From GWB1-54-5 sp035290085 (GTDB lineage Bacteria > Patescibacteriota > Gracilibacteria > Peribacterales > Peribacteraceae), in contig DATDVK010000038.1 of assembly GCA_035290085.1 (NCBI GenBank), positions 1-13,329 on the forward strand: a DNA stretch of 13,329 nucleotides, read 5' to 3'. Shown piece after piece: positions 7,190-13,329 of the stretch (positions are counted from its first letter, which is position 1; the number at the start of each line of letters is the position of its first letter). The position numbers were made by a program, and so were the translations under genes. Below the pieces are notes generated by a model. It was not told where the DNA came from, searched no databases, and was given only the letters and a program-made list of their open reading frames with translations.

Positions 7190-8061
7190 GAATGCAAAGA
7201 TAATCTGGAACGTTTTCCCGCTCTGCATTGCGGGTAAAGATCACGAATAACAAATGATTCTTCCTTCTTTCCACCATGGAAAAGGAGGAAGAAGAGGAAG
7301 AGATACTTCCGTCTGTGAATCTGAATCGCTTGTGCATTCCGAACAACCAACCCCAAGCCCATACTCACAAATAGGAGAATAAAAATGGCAACAACGGCAG
7401 GATGAAGTGCAGGAGGAAGCAGATGGAGCACAGTGAATCTCCATTGTTCTATTATCGGCCTGGCCACCCGTGCAGATGCTTCCTGCTCGGACGCATCGAT
7501 GAGATGGAAGAAATGGATCCGGTCGATGAGCCGTTTCCCCATGTACTCAGCGGCCTCCTCTGCTCCCGAAGGAGCCGTGGGAAATCCTGCTTCTTCCTGA
7601 GGGAAGGGAGAGACTTGCACCTCCGGGGCTTTCCCGGGCTTTGGCTTTGCCGGCGCCGCTGGTCGCCGTGGTTTCTCCTGCGGGATTGCAGGAGGTTCCT
7701 CAGGAGAAGGAATTGGTCTCGGGCGGCGTCCGCCGCTTCCGTCACCGCCTCCTCCATCGGTCCCTCCCCCACTGGAAGAACCGCCGCCCCCGCTGGAAGA
7801 TCCCCCGCCAGAGGGTGCAAGCGTCGATACCAGCTGGAAACTGGAACTCACAAGCGGGAATTGCCATACGGTCATCCTGCCGATTCCAAACTGGAAGTTG
7901 GCGGATTCGGAAGGTCCCCCCTCCGCATCGTTGGGATATTGTTGGTAGAGCCTGAATGACGCGCTCTCCGCTGCATTTGCCAGCTGCGGGAAGGAAATGA
8001 AACCGACAACAGCACAGACCATCGTAAGGAGTGAGCCAATGAGAGAGTGTTTGTATGCCAT
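7186..8061 (-). CDS. Secreted, wall-spanning membrane-anchored protein with Gly/Ser and Pro-rich linker (291 aa)
   Basis: The signal peptide (residues 1-30, SLLTMVCAVVGFISFP, cleavage after LANA) is followed by a small N-terminal domain with SASFRLYQQYP and ESANFQFGI. Next are a Gly/Ser-rich stretch (about 84-111) and a Pro/Lys-rich stretch (about 112-155). Residues 165-215 look helical, and one membrane segment lies at about 220-241 (HPAVVAIFILLFVSMGLGLV). The basic tail HRRKYLFLFFLLFHGGKKEE follows. This layout suits a protein anchored in the membrane whose linker crosses the wall and shows the N-terminal domain outside. ATG 8061 is 1 nt after the TGA of the HTH gene, and its own TGA overlaps the next ATG as ATGA, so the three genes are probably one operon with coupled translation. 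I do not recognise a named family. Confidence 0.82.
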   Translation of the reverse strand: MAYKHSLIGSLLTMVCAVVGFISFPQLANAAESASFRLYQQYPNDAEGGPSESANFQFGIGRMTVWQFPLVSSSFQLVSTLAPSGGGSSSGGGGSSSGGGTDGGGGDGSGGRRPRPIPSPEEPPAIPQEKPRRPAAPAKPKPGKAPEVQVSPFPQEEAGFPTAPSGAEEAAEYMGKRLIDRIHFFHLIDASEQEASARVARPIIEQWRFTVLHLLPPALHPAVVAIFILLFVSMGLGLVVRNAQAIQIHRRKYLFLFFLLFHGGKKEESFVIRDLYPQCRAGKRSRLSLHS

Positions 8062-8062
8062 C

Positions 8063-8590
8063 TCAGATGTTTAATTGAGGAGAGAAGGAAAATGATTCAC
8101 CGGTGATATCCGGGAGAGATGCATTCTCCGGATCTTCACAAACTCCGAAACTCCGAGGAACTCCTCTTTGCAGAGCAGCACGTCTCTTCCCTCTGTGCGA
8201 CGGCGTCTGCGCAAAATAGAACCCGTGACGCCTGATTTCACGCCCAACCGTGGCGCTGGAGAGGATAATGTGATGCTCGCTCCAGAGTCTCCCGCAGATT
8301 CGCTCCTTGGAAATCATTGGTTCCTTCCTGCGGTACTTTTCTATGAGGGCAACCGCCTCACCGGAAGTCTCCGGCACACGAACCTTGAGCGGACTTCTGG
8401 CATGATCCTCAAGCACAGAGGGATCATGCGGATCAAACCGGCACATCCAGCGGACAAACGTTGAACGGGCAATGCCGAAATGCCTCGCAGTCAGGCTGAT
8501 GTTTCTCCCATGCGTCAGATGGAATGCGATCCATTGCAACCTGAGCTGTGCCTCATGCGACATCTCAAAATTTGCAGCATGTTGCTGCAT
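8063..8590 (-). CDS. Transposase-derived helix-turn-helix protein lacking a DDE domain
   Basis: The 175-aa product has a first HTH at about residues 31-50 (ISLTARHFGIARSTFVRW), then DPSVLEDHARSP, then a second HTH-like region at about 93-122 (ISKERICGRLW, SSATVGREIRRHGF). This order is that of the N-terminal DNA-binding half of IS481/IS3-type transposases. The catalytic integrase core that should follow is absent, and the protein ends after a further 50 unrecognised residues. The frame stays open up to TTG 8659, but a promoter with its -10 at 8653-8648 makes that start unreachable from it, so I took ATG 8590. The stop is 1 nt from the next surface gene. It could be a transposase remnant or a captured regulator; the good promoter and tight coupling favour a working gene. 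Confidence 0.7.
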   Translation of the reverse strand: MQQHAANFEMSHEAQLRLQWIAFHLTHGRNISLTARHFGIARSTFVRWMCRFDPHDPSVLEDHARSPLKVRVPETSGEAVALIEKYRRKEPMISKERICGRLWSEHHIILSSATVGREIRRHGFYFAQTPSHRGKRRAALQRGVPRSFGVCEDPENASLPDITGESFSFSPQLNI

Positions 8591-8647
8591 TCTCTGCACA
8601 TCCCGTACTCTGATGGTTGATGGGTGTTTCAATGCTTCTTTTGTATT

Positions 8648-8676
8648 ATTATAATACAATTTGATAAATAGGTCAA
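8648..8676 (-). promoter_or_regulatory. Strong sigma70-type promoter of the HTH-surface operon
   Basis: On the minus strand TTGACC (8676-8671) and a perfect TATAAT (8653-8648) are 17 bp apart. Transcription would start near 8641. It is the only clear promoter found for the run 8590 to 5606. Confidence 0.75.
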
Positions 8677-8679
8677 TTT

Positions 8680-8699
8680 CCTGCCCGTCTGTATCTGAT
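8680..8699 (+). repeat. 20-bp direct repeat, copy 1
   Basis: CCTGCCCGTCTGTATCTGAT matches 8902-8921 with one difference (A to G at the 14th base). Looser similarity continues for about 10 bp (TTCC.TC). It sits just upstream of the -35 box of the HTH operon promoter. Confidence 0.6.
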
Positions 8700-8901
8700 C
8701 TATTCCCTCGTTCAAGCAGAAAAATTAGGTCTAATCAGCTGAGGACATATCCGTATGTATCTGAGTTTGTTGCTTCAGGATGAGCTTTTGCTCTGCCCTC
8801 TGCAGAGAATGACCAACTGATCCGATATTGATACCCCCTTCGCGTTTAAAAGATTATCAATTTAATTGCAACTTGGTATGAGAATATATTGCCTCGTTTC
8901 C

Positions 8902-8921
8902 CCTGCCCGTCTGTGTCTGAT
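8902..8921 (+). repeat. 20-bp direct repeat, copy 2
   Basis: CCTGCCCGTCTGTGTCTGAT is the second copy, 222 bp from the first. A looser third relative (CTGTCTGCCTGTCCCTGC) may lie at 8969-8986. They could be binding sites in the control region or remains of a mobile element; nothing decides between these. Confidence 0.55.
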
Positions 8922-9011
8922 ATTTCCTTCTTAGCCAGCTTTACGAAAAACAAGCAGGGAAACGCTCCCTGTCTGCCTGTCCCTGCACTTCACTGAGAGA
9001 ATGGACTCTCC

Positions 9012-9040
9012 TTGTTGCTATCAATGTACTCTGATAACCT
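9012..9040 (+). promoter_or_regulatory. Possible extended -10 promoter for the SLH operon
   Basis: TTGTTG (9012-9017) lies 17 bp before TAACCT (9035-9040), with TG at 9032-9033 in the extended -10 position. Hexamer matches are modest. The start would fall near 9047, about 15 nt before ATG 9062. Confidence 0.35.
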
Positions 9041-9061
9041 TACAAACACTACTTTCGGCTC

Positions 9062-10096
9062 ATGAAACAACTCTTCCTCCGGCTCCCGGCCTCTGCAGCT
9101 CTTTTCCTCACAATGATTGCCGGTCCCGGCATTGCATCTGCGCAGCAGCAGTCATTCAGCGATGTGCCACCCGATCATCCGGTCTTTGCCGCAGCTGAAT
9201 ACTTAAAGAGCGAGAAAATCATTTCGGGTTACAGCGACGGGACTTTCCAACCAGACAAGAAAGTGAATCGTGCAGAAGCGCTGAAAATTATCATCGGCGG
9301 CCTCATTACCCAGGAACAACTGGATCTCGTACAGGGTACGGATTTCAGCGACATCGCTCCTGATGCATGGTATCTCCCGTATGTGGAGATTGCTAAAGTG
9401 AACGGCATCGTCGATGGACCGCCAAAGAAGACCGAGTTCTATGGCGAGCGCCCTGTCATGAAAGTGGAATTCATAAAGATGCTCCTGCTCGCCCAGAAGG
9501 TGGATGCCGGAAGTTCCTACAGTGAAATCCGTCTTCCTCTCTCCTCGGACGTTTCCAATGTGGATGAATGGTTCTACCCGTATCTTCGCTACGCTCTCAC
9601 CTCTTCCATGACCATGATCGGCCAGGACGGTCTCCTGCATCCTGCAAACGAATTGACCCGCGGAGAGACGGCGCTCCTCCTCCACCGCTACCTTATGTAC
9701 GTGCGCGGACGACGGACGCAGGCACTTCTCTCGGAAGCGGAGAGCGAGATCCTCGTTATTCTCTCCATGTTGGAGAACAACAACATCGCACAGGCGGAGT
9801 ACGCCTCCGCACGGGCTCTCCTCGCTGCGCGCGGCGCTCATGCGAGCAAACCCAACGAACCGATCGTCATAGGTGCACTCAAGATATCCGAGGCGTTCCG
9901 TGCGCTCGTTCGCGCATACCGCAGCGGAGTGAACGGAGACTTCGGGCAGGTGGAGAAACTTGCAAAGGACGCGTGGTCTCTCGCCGAGAAGGCCAAAGGT
10001 GCCGAAATGAGCCTCTCCACGCTTGCAGACCAGGTGCAAACTATTTCCCAGAATATGGCGGAGAGCGCGCGGGCAGAAAAGGAAAAAACACAGTAG
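9062..10096 (+). CDS. S-layer homology (SLH) domain surface protein (344 aa)
   Basis: A signal peptide (LFLRLPASAALFLTMIAGPG, cleavage near ASA, residue 27) is followed by three SLH repeats at about 31-77 (FSDVPPDHPVF, GYSDGTFQPDKKVNRAEALK), 95-141 (FSDIAPDAWYLPYV, PVMKVEFIKML) and 161-209 (DEWFYPYLRYA, ELTRGETALLLHRYL). The first is the most canonical; the other two lack the G(Y/F).DG(T/S)F signature. SLH domains bind secondary cell-wall polymers non-covalently. Residues 218-344 are predicted helical and charged, possibly coiled coil or spectrin-like, with no known motif. ATG 9062 has no Shine-Dalgarno sequence. It is the first gene of a four-gene run, 17 bp before the flavokinase. Divergent from the fibre operon, it could help fix surface structures to the wall; that link is inferred. 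Confidence 0.9.
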   Translation: MKQLFLRLPASAALFLTMIAGPGIASAQQQSFSDVPPDHPVFAAAEYLKSEKIISGYSDGTFQPDKKVNRAEALKIIIGGLITQEQLDLVQGTDFSDIAPDAWYLPYVEIAKVNGIVDGPPKKTEFYGERPVMKVEFIKMLLLAQKVDAGSSYSEIRLPLSSDVSNVDEWFYPYLRYALTSSMTMIGQDGLLHPANELTRGETALLLHRYLMYVRGRRTQALLSEAESEILVILSMLENNNIAQAEYASARALLAARGAHASKPNEPIVIGALKISEAFRALVRAYRSGVNGDFGQVEKLAKDAWSLAEKAKGAEMSLSTLADQVQTISQNMAESARAEKEKTQ

Positions 10097-10113
10097 CATT
10101 ACCCTCTCGTCCC

Positions 10114-10503
10114 ATGGGAATTCCCGTGCCCATCACTTTCAGTGCATCAGCCATTCCCGGCGCAGGGAGAGGCAAGGAGTACGGCATTCCCACTATCAAC
10201 ATCGATCTAGCCGCTGTTCCCGAGAAGTTGCAGGAGGGAATTTACGCCTGCTTCGTGGAAATTGAAGATAACCCGACCCGCTACATGGGCGCCATGCACT
10301 TCGGACCCCGGCCGGTGTTCCAGGACTCCCGCGCCTGTGAAATACACCTCATAGACACCGAACTCTCCTTCCTTCCCGCAACCGTGACCGTCACCGTCGT
10401 GCAGTTTCTCCGCAAGATCCTTAATTTCCCTTCAGTCGAGGCACTCAAAACACAGATACTGGATGATATTAGGCAGTGCCGTGGTATCCTTGGCGCTGCA
10501 TGA
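10114..10503 (+). CDS. Riboflavin kinase (stand-alone flavokinase domain)
   Basis: The 129-aa product matches the C-terminal flavokinase domain of RibF, which phosphorylates riboflavin to FMN with ATP in the cytoplasm (EC 2.7.1.26). Seen directly are GAGRGKEYGIPTINI at residues 16-30 (the GxGRG...G.PTxN motif that binds ATP and Mg), EGIYACFVEI (41-50), GAMHFGPRPVF (59-69, the G.RP.F motif) and CEIHLID (75-81) with the conserved Glu76. KTQILDDI closes the fold. The N-terminal FMN adenylyltransferase domain of bifunctional RibF (about 180 residues) is absent. In-frame codons upstream overlap the SLH gene in another frame and do not resemble it, so ATG 10114 is the natural start, without a Shine-Dalgarno sequence. 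The stop overlaps the Mur ligase start as ATGA. Confidence 0.85.
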   Translation: MGIPVPITFSASAIPGAGRGKEYGIPTINIDLAAVPEKLQEGIYACFVEIEDNPTRYMGAMHFGPRPVFQDSRACEIHLIDTELSFLPATVTVTVVQFLRKILNFPSVEALKTQILDDIRQCRGILGAA

Positions 10504-11786
10504 TAGGCCGATTGAAAGCTCTCATCCCGCAGCGGCACCCCATTCGTTTGGGGTGGCACTACCTCAAAGCTTTCGCTGCAGCTTTGCTCTACAGATTCCC
10601 GGCACGCAAGCTCACCGTCATCGGCATCACCGGTACAGACGGCAAAACAACCACTGCCGGCATGGTCACGCACATTCTCCTGAAGACCGGTCACGCAGCG
10701 GGCTCGGCTTCCACCACCTATTTTCAAATCGGCGAGGAACGCAAGGAAAATAGAACGCACCAGACATCCATGAGCCCCTTCGTTCTGCAGCGGTTCCTCC
10801 GCAAGCTCGTCTCCAAGGGCAGCACGCACGCAGTGGTGGAAATGTCTTCCCACGGGCTGGTGCAGGGGCGTGTCAGCTACACGTTCCCTTCGGTATCTGC
10901 CATTACCAATACCGCTCTGGAGCACCTCGACTATCACGGTTCCATGGAACAGTATCGGGAGGATAAAGGGAAAATTTTCCGGATGCTCCGCGGCAGAGGA
11001 ACCATGATCCTTAATGCCGCAGATGAGAGTTACAAGATGTACCAGAAAATCCCCACACGGGAGATGCTTACGTACGGGAACAGTGATGCGGACTTCTGGC
11101 TGTCCGACATTTCACTGCGCACCACCGGCTCCTCAGCACTCCTGCATGCCGGGAGCGAGAAACCTCTCACACTCACTCTTTCCATTCCCGGCTCGTTCAA
11201 CCTCGACAATGCTCTCTGCGCCATTGCCTGTTGCGCCGCACTCAGCGTACCAGTAAGCCGCAGTATGGAAGCTCTGCAGGATTTCCGGAGCCCACCGGGA
11301 CGCCTGGAACCGATAGAAGAGGGACAGAATTTCAGCGTCTTTGTGGACTTCACTGTCTCGCTGCAGGCATACATCAAAACGCTCTCCACACTGCGGTCCG
11401 TCGTGGGAGAACACGGACGTGTCCTCGTCCTCTGCGGGAGTTGCGGTAACCGCATGAAGGAAAAACGACCGGAGGTGGGTCGGATAGCAAGCAAACTCGC
11501 CGACGTAGTGGTGGTGACAGAAGATGAAACATACGGCGAGGATCCCCACAAAGTCCTGGAGGAAGTGTGGGCAGGAGTGCGCCAGGATGAGTGCGAAGCG
11601 AAGAAGATCTCCAATCGTCGGGAAGCAATTGCGTGGATCCTCAGAGAAGCGAAACAGGGAGACGCGGTGGTGCTCTGCGGGATGGGCCCGTACACAAGCT
11701 TCTCCACGCTCAAAGGCCCTATCCCCTGGAACGAAGCGGAAATTGCACGCGAAGTACTGCGCACTCTTCAGAGCACCAGCCCTTGA
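10500..11786 (+). CDS. Mur ligase family protein, MurE-like, lacking the usual N-terminal domain
   Basis: The 428-aa product has the Mur ligase core: P-loop GITGTDGKTTT (residues 42-52), EMSSHGL (114-120), NTALEHLDYHG (137-147) with the lysine-containing DKGKIF (155-160), GSFNLDNALCA (231-241), PGRLE (266-270), and a C-terminal domain with CGSCGNRMKEKRPEVGRIA (312-330). The order fits UDP-MurNAc-tripeptide synthetase (MurE), which adds the third amino acid to the peptidoglycan stem. The P-loop is only about 42 residues from the start instead of about 110, so the UDP-sugar-binding N-domain is missing. MurE hallmarks are altered: DYAHTP is DFTVSL (283-288), DNPR is EDETY (341-345), and the final GKGHE is GMGPY (394-398). 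It may be a divergent MurE or another Mur-type amide ligase. ATG 10500 was chosen for the ATGA overlap. Confidence 0.82.
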   Translation: MIGRLKALIPQRHPIRLGWHYLKAFAAALLYRFPARKLTVIGITGTDGKTTTAGMVTHILLKTGHAAGSASTTYFQIGEERKENRTHQTSMSPFVLQRFLRKLVSKGSTHAVVEMSSHGLVQGRVSYTFPSVSAITNTALEHLDYHGSMEQYREDKGKIFRMLRGRGTMILNAADESYKMYQKIPTREMLTYGNSDADFWLSDISLRTTGSSALLHAGSEKPLTLTLSIPGSFNLDNALCAIACCAALSVPVSRSMEALQDFRSPPGRLEPIEEGQNFSVFVDFTVSLQAYIKTLSTLRSVVGEHGRVLVLCGSCGNRMKEKRPEVGRIASKLADVVVVTEDETYGEDPHKVLEEVWAGVRQDECEAKKISNRREAIAWILREAKQGDAVVLCGMGPYTSFSTLKGPIPWNEAEIAREVLRTLQSTSP

Positions 11787-12388
11787 TTCCCAAGGCAGTC
11801 ATCGTCGGGATCGACGAAGCAGGCCGCGGTGCACTCGCGGGACCAGTGGTGGCAGGAGCCTGTCTCCTCATCAAAAGCCTCCGGAACAATGAGCGCATCA
11901 GAGATAGCAAGCAACTGACGGAAGAGCAGCGCGAAGAAGCGTATGAATGGATTGTGGCGCACTGTACCTGGGGAGTCGGCATCGTCGAAGCAGCGTATAT
12001 CGATCAGCATGGCATTCTCGCAGCAACCGAAAAGGCCATGCAGGAGGCGCTTGCGCGCATCGAAAAATCAGTGATGCCCACCTACCTCCTCGTAGATGGG
12101 AGAGACCGGTTCTGGTTCAACTATCCTCACAGCGCAGTCATCCGTGGAGACGAAACAGAACCCTGCATTTCTGCCGCTTCCATTCTCGCCAAAGTCACCC
12201 GTGACCGGCTGATGCTCGGGTACGCAAAAACACATCCCTACGGATTCGAGGAGCATAAAGGATACGGAACAGCCGGGCATTTTGCGGCAATCCGGAAGCA
12301 CGGCCTCTCCCCGCTCCATCGCCGCACATTCCTGAAGAATATTACCGCCGTACCACTCTCCACAGCATCACGCCCACGAGCACAATAG
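11783..12388 (+). CDS. rnhB: Ribonuclease HII
   Basis: The 201-aa product cuts the RNA strand of RNA/DNA hybrids and starts ribonucleotide excision in the cytoplasm. Motifs are complete: GIDEAGRGALAGPVVAG (residues 9-25) with Asp11 and Glu12, DSKQLTEEQRE (41-51), LVDGRDRF with Asp105, RGDETEPCISAASILAKVTR (121-140) with Asp123, and HKGYGT..H and SPLHRRTF near the end. The Asp105 to Asp123 spacing of 18 equals that of the E. coli pair 108 and 126. The start is TTG 11783, whose TTGA overlaps the stop of the Mur ligase. It is the only start codon placed closely before the conserved N-terminus; an upstream GTG/ATG choice would run deep into the ligase gene. The last 47 bp overlap lgt on the other strand. 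Confidence 0.93.
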   Translation: MIPKAVIVGIDEAGRGALAGPVVAGACLLIKSLRNNERIRDSKQLTEEQREEAYEWIVAHCTWGVGIVEAAYIDQHGILAATEKAMQEALARIEKSVMPTYLLVDGRDRFWFNYPHSAVIRGDETEPCISAASILAKVTRDRLMLGYAKTHPYGFEEHKGYGTAGHFAAIRKHGLSPLHRRTFLKNITAVPLSTASRPRAQ

Positions 12389-13115
12389 GAACAGTGAGTA
12401 ACTGACCGCGGGAGAGGGAGAGAACACCAAAATCAATGAGCGAATACTCCTGCACCCGCACGTACTCCACGAGGAATCTCAGTATTCCGTAGAGCATGAG
12501 AAAGAGTGCTGCTGTGCGTCCGGGAACCACAGGCCGGACGCGCACGAGATGCCAGTAGCACACAGCTGCAATGAGCAGATCTTTCCCCATGGCATAGAAC
12601 TGCGCCGGATGTCTTAAGCCTTCGACGCCGGGAATGGCAATCGCCCAGGGGAGGTCTGTCACCGTGCCGAAGAGTTCGAGATTGATGAAGTTCCCCAGGC
12701 GACCCAGTGCCAGTCCAAGCGCCACCGGAACTACAGCAAGATCTGCAATCAGCAGAAGTGGCATGCGGCGGCGCCAGAGGTAGAGACCCACAGTAAGAAT
12801 CACACCGAGAAACCCCCCATGGGAAGACATGCCGCCATGCCAGACTTTCAGAATCTCCAAAGGGTCGCGCAGCAAAAGCTCCGGAGCATAGAAGAGCACA
12901 TAGCCTAGTCTGCCGCCAACGAGAACTCCTATGACTCCCCAGGAGAGAACAGTTGCCCAATCATCCCGCAGAAGCGAAACACCCCTCTGTCTCTGGAGCC
13001 TGGGCAGGAGGAAGTATGCGAGCAGGAACGCAAGCAGGTACATGATGCCGTACCAGTGGATTGCGAATCCGAAGACCTCAAGCGCCACTCGACGACTCGG
13101 GAAAAGGGAGAACAT
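12342..13115 (-). CDS. lgt: Prolipoprotein diacylglyceryl transferase
   Basis: The 257-aa integral membrane protein moves diacylglycerol from phosphatidylglycerol to the lipobox cysteine of prelipoproteins, the first step of lipoprotein maturation. The family motifs are in order: HWYGIMYLLAF (20-30), GGRLGYVLFY (67-76), WHGGMSSHGG (92-101) with the essential-type His99, GRLGNFINLELFG (138-150) with Arg139 and Asn142, HPAQFYAM (169-176) and RFLVEYVR (213-220). About seven hydrophobic segments fit the known fold. The usual NGE of the signature is NLE here. ATG 13115 lies 1 nt after the TGA of the preceding gene, which implies coupled translation; no Shine-Dalgarno sequence is visible. The TAA stop at 12344-12342 lies inside rnhB. 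Confidence 0.95.
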   Translation of the reverse strand: MFSLFPSRRVALEVFGFAIHWYGIMYLLAFLLAYFLLPRLQRQRGVSLLRDDWATVLSWGVIGVLVGGRLGYVLFYAPELLLRDPLEILKVWHGGMSSHGGFLGVILTVGLYLWRRRMPLLLIADLAVVPVALGLALGRLGNFINLELFGTVTDLPWAIAIPGVEGLRHPAQFYAMGKDLLIAAVCYWHLVRVRPVVPGRTAALFLMLYGILRFLVEYVRVQEYSLIDFGVLSLSRGQLLTVPIVLVGVMLWRVVRR

Positions 13116-13116
13116 G

Positions 13117-13329
13117 TCAGGTACACGTTACCTTGAGCAGAGGGGTATTTTCCAGCTTCTCAAAGCAAGGATCTTCAACAAACTTCTCAGCGAATTCTCC
13201 GTAGTACTCAAAGAATAGTGGCGTGAGCAACAAGTACACCGGACCTTCAAGCCTCTGCAATAACTCCCTGCGCTGCTCATGAGTGCCGTAGAGAAACAGT
13301 TCCCAGTCTTGGAACGGCCACGTGTAGCT
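13117..13329 (-). CDS. C-terminal end of an unidentified protein (5' part outside window)
   Basis: On the minus strand a frame is open from the window edge to TGA at 13119-13117 and gives 70 residues, including YTWPFQDWELFLYGTHEQ, GPVYLLLTPLFFEYYGEF and ENTPLLKVTC. Composition is that of a real protein, rich in aromatics, and the stop is 1 nt from the lgt start. It could be the extracytoplasmic end of a membrane protein such as a family 39-type glycosyltransferase, but I cannot identify it from this fragment. Confidence 0.6.
   Translation of the reverse strand, partial: SYTWPFQDWELFLYGTHEQRRELLQRLEGPVYLLLTPLFFEYYGEFAEKFVEDPCFEKLENTPLLKVTCT

Larger units (their letters stand above)
8677..9061. 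other. AT-richer divergent spacer without genes
   Basis: No credible coding frame was found between the divergent promoters. The spacer is visibly richer in A and T than its flanks. It holds the direct repeat pair 8680-8699 and 8902-8921, a 6-bp hairpin at 8955-8971 (CAGGGA, loop AACGC, TCCCTG) without a T-run, and A/T-rich patches around 8840-8890. The short plus frame at 9001-9198 merely shadows the SLH gene. Confidence 0.6.

Noticed and set aside
1..8061. Prophage
   Set aside because: Tail-fibre-type motifs are present, but no capsid, terminase, portal, tail tube, lysis or integrase genes accompany them, and two of the fibre proteins have signal peptides.
8591..8659. TTG 8659 as start of the HTH gene
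   Set aside because: The -10 box TATAAT lies at 8653-8648, so the codon would be upstream of the transcript start.
8955..8971. Intrinsic terminator (CAGGGA/TCCCTG hairpin)
   Set aside because: The stem is only 6 bp, no T-run follows on either strand, and no gene ends nearby.
9203..10099. 298-aa open frame on the minus strand
   Set aside because: It is antisense to the SLH gene, whose signal peptide and three SLH repeats are clear; the product resembles nothing.
9568..10113. N-terminal extension of the flavokinase
   Set aside because: These codons overlap the SLH gene in another frame, are Arg-rich and show no adenylyltransferase motifs.
11591..11782. N-terminal extension of ribonuclease HII
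   Set aside because: It overlaps conserved Mur ligase codons; the family N-terminus starts at GIDEAGRG, close to TTG 11783.

Overview
The window reads as a chromosomal segment of a Candidate Phyla Radiation (Patescibacteria) bacterium. The closest fit by protein style is the Peregrinibacteria/Peribacteria group, but this is inference from recognised families, not from a marker gene. TGA acts as a normal stop in several genes and never interrupts a reading frame, so the genetic code is 11, not the recoded type of Gracilibacteria and Absconditabacteria. Genes are compact, often overlap by 4 nt or sit 1 nt apart, and mostly lack a recognisable Shine-Dalgarno sequence.

Region A (2-2646, plus strand) holds the 3' part of a tail-fibre-like protein with a self-cleaving Peptidase_S74 chaperone domain, followed by two small membrane proteins of unknown function. 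Region B (2647-2925) is a convergent intergenic patch. It has a four-tract G-quadruplex-type sequence just after each flanking stop codon and a REP-like inverted repeat pair between them. Region C (2926-8590, minus strand) is a surface locus. A transposase-derived HTH protein is coupled by 1 nt to a signal-peptide, Gly/Ser/Pro-rich, single-membrane-span protein. That gene is coupled by ATGA to a 527-aa fibre-like protein, and an 838-aa multi-repeat fibre-like protein follows from its own strong promoter. Region D (8591-9061) is an AT-richer spacer between divergent transcription units. Region E (9062-12388, plus strand) is a tight four-gene run: SLH-domain protein, stand-alone riboflavin kinase domain, Mur ligase lacking the usual N-terminal domain, and ribonuclease HII. 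Region F (12342-13329, minus strand) is lgt, whose 3' end overlaps ribonuclease HII by 47 bp, preceded by the C-terminal end of another gene that runs off the window.

Taken together, the left two thirds appear to encode a cell-surface fibre or adhesin set. Three fibre-like proteins share one repeat module, two of them share a C-terminal domain, and two carry an approximately 90% identical 186-bp DNA segment in opposite orientation. The neighbours are a wall-spanning anchor-like protein and an SLH protein. Whether these fibres mediate attachment of an episymbiont to its host is a hypothesis. The right third is housekeeping: flavin cofactor, peptidoglycan, RNA/DNA hybrid repair and lipoprotein maturation. 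No tRNA, rRNA, CRISPR array or intact insertion sequence was seen.
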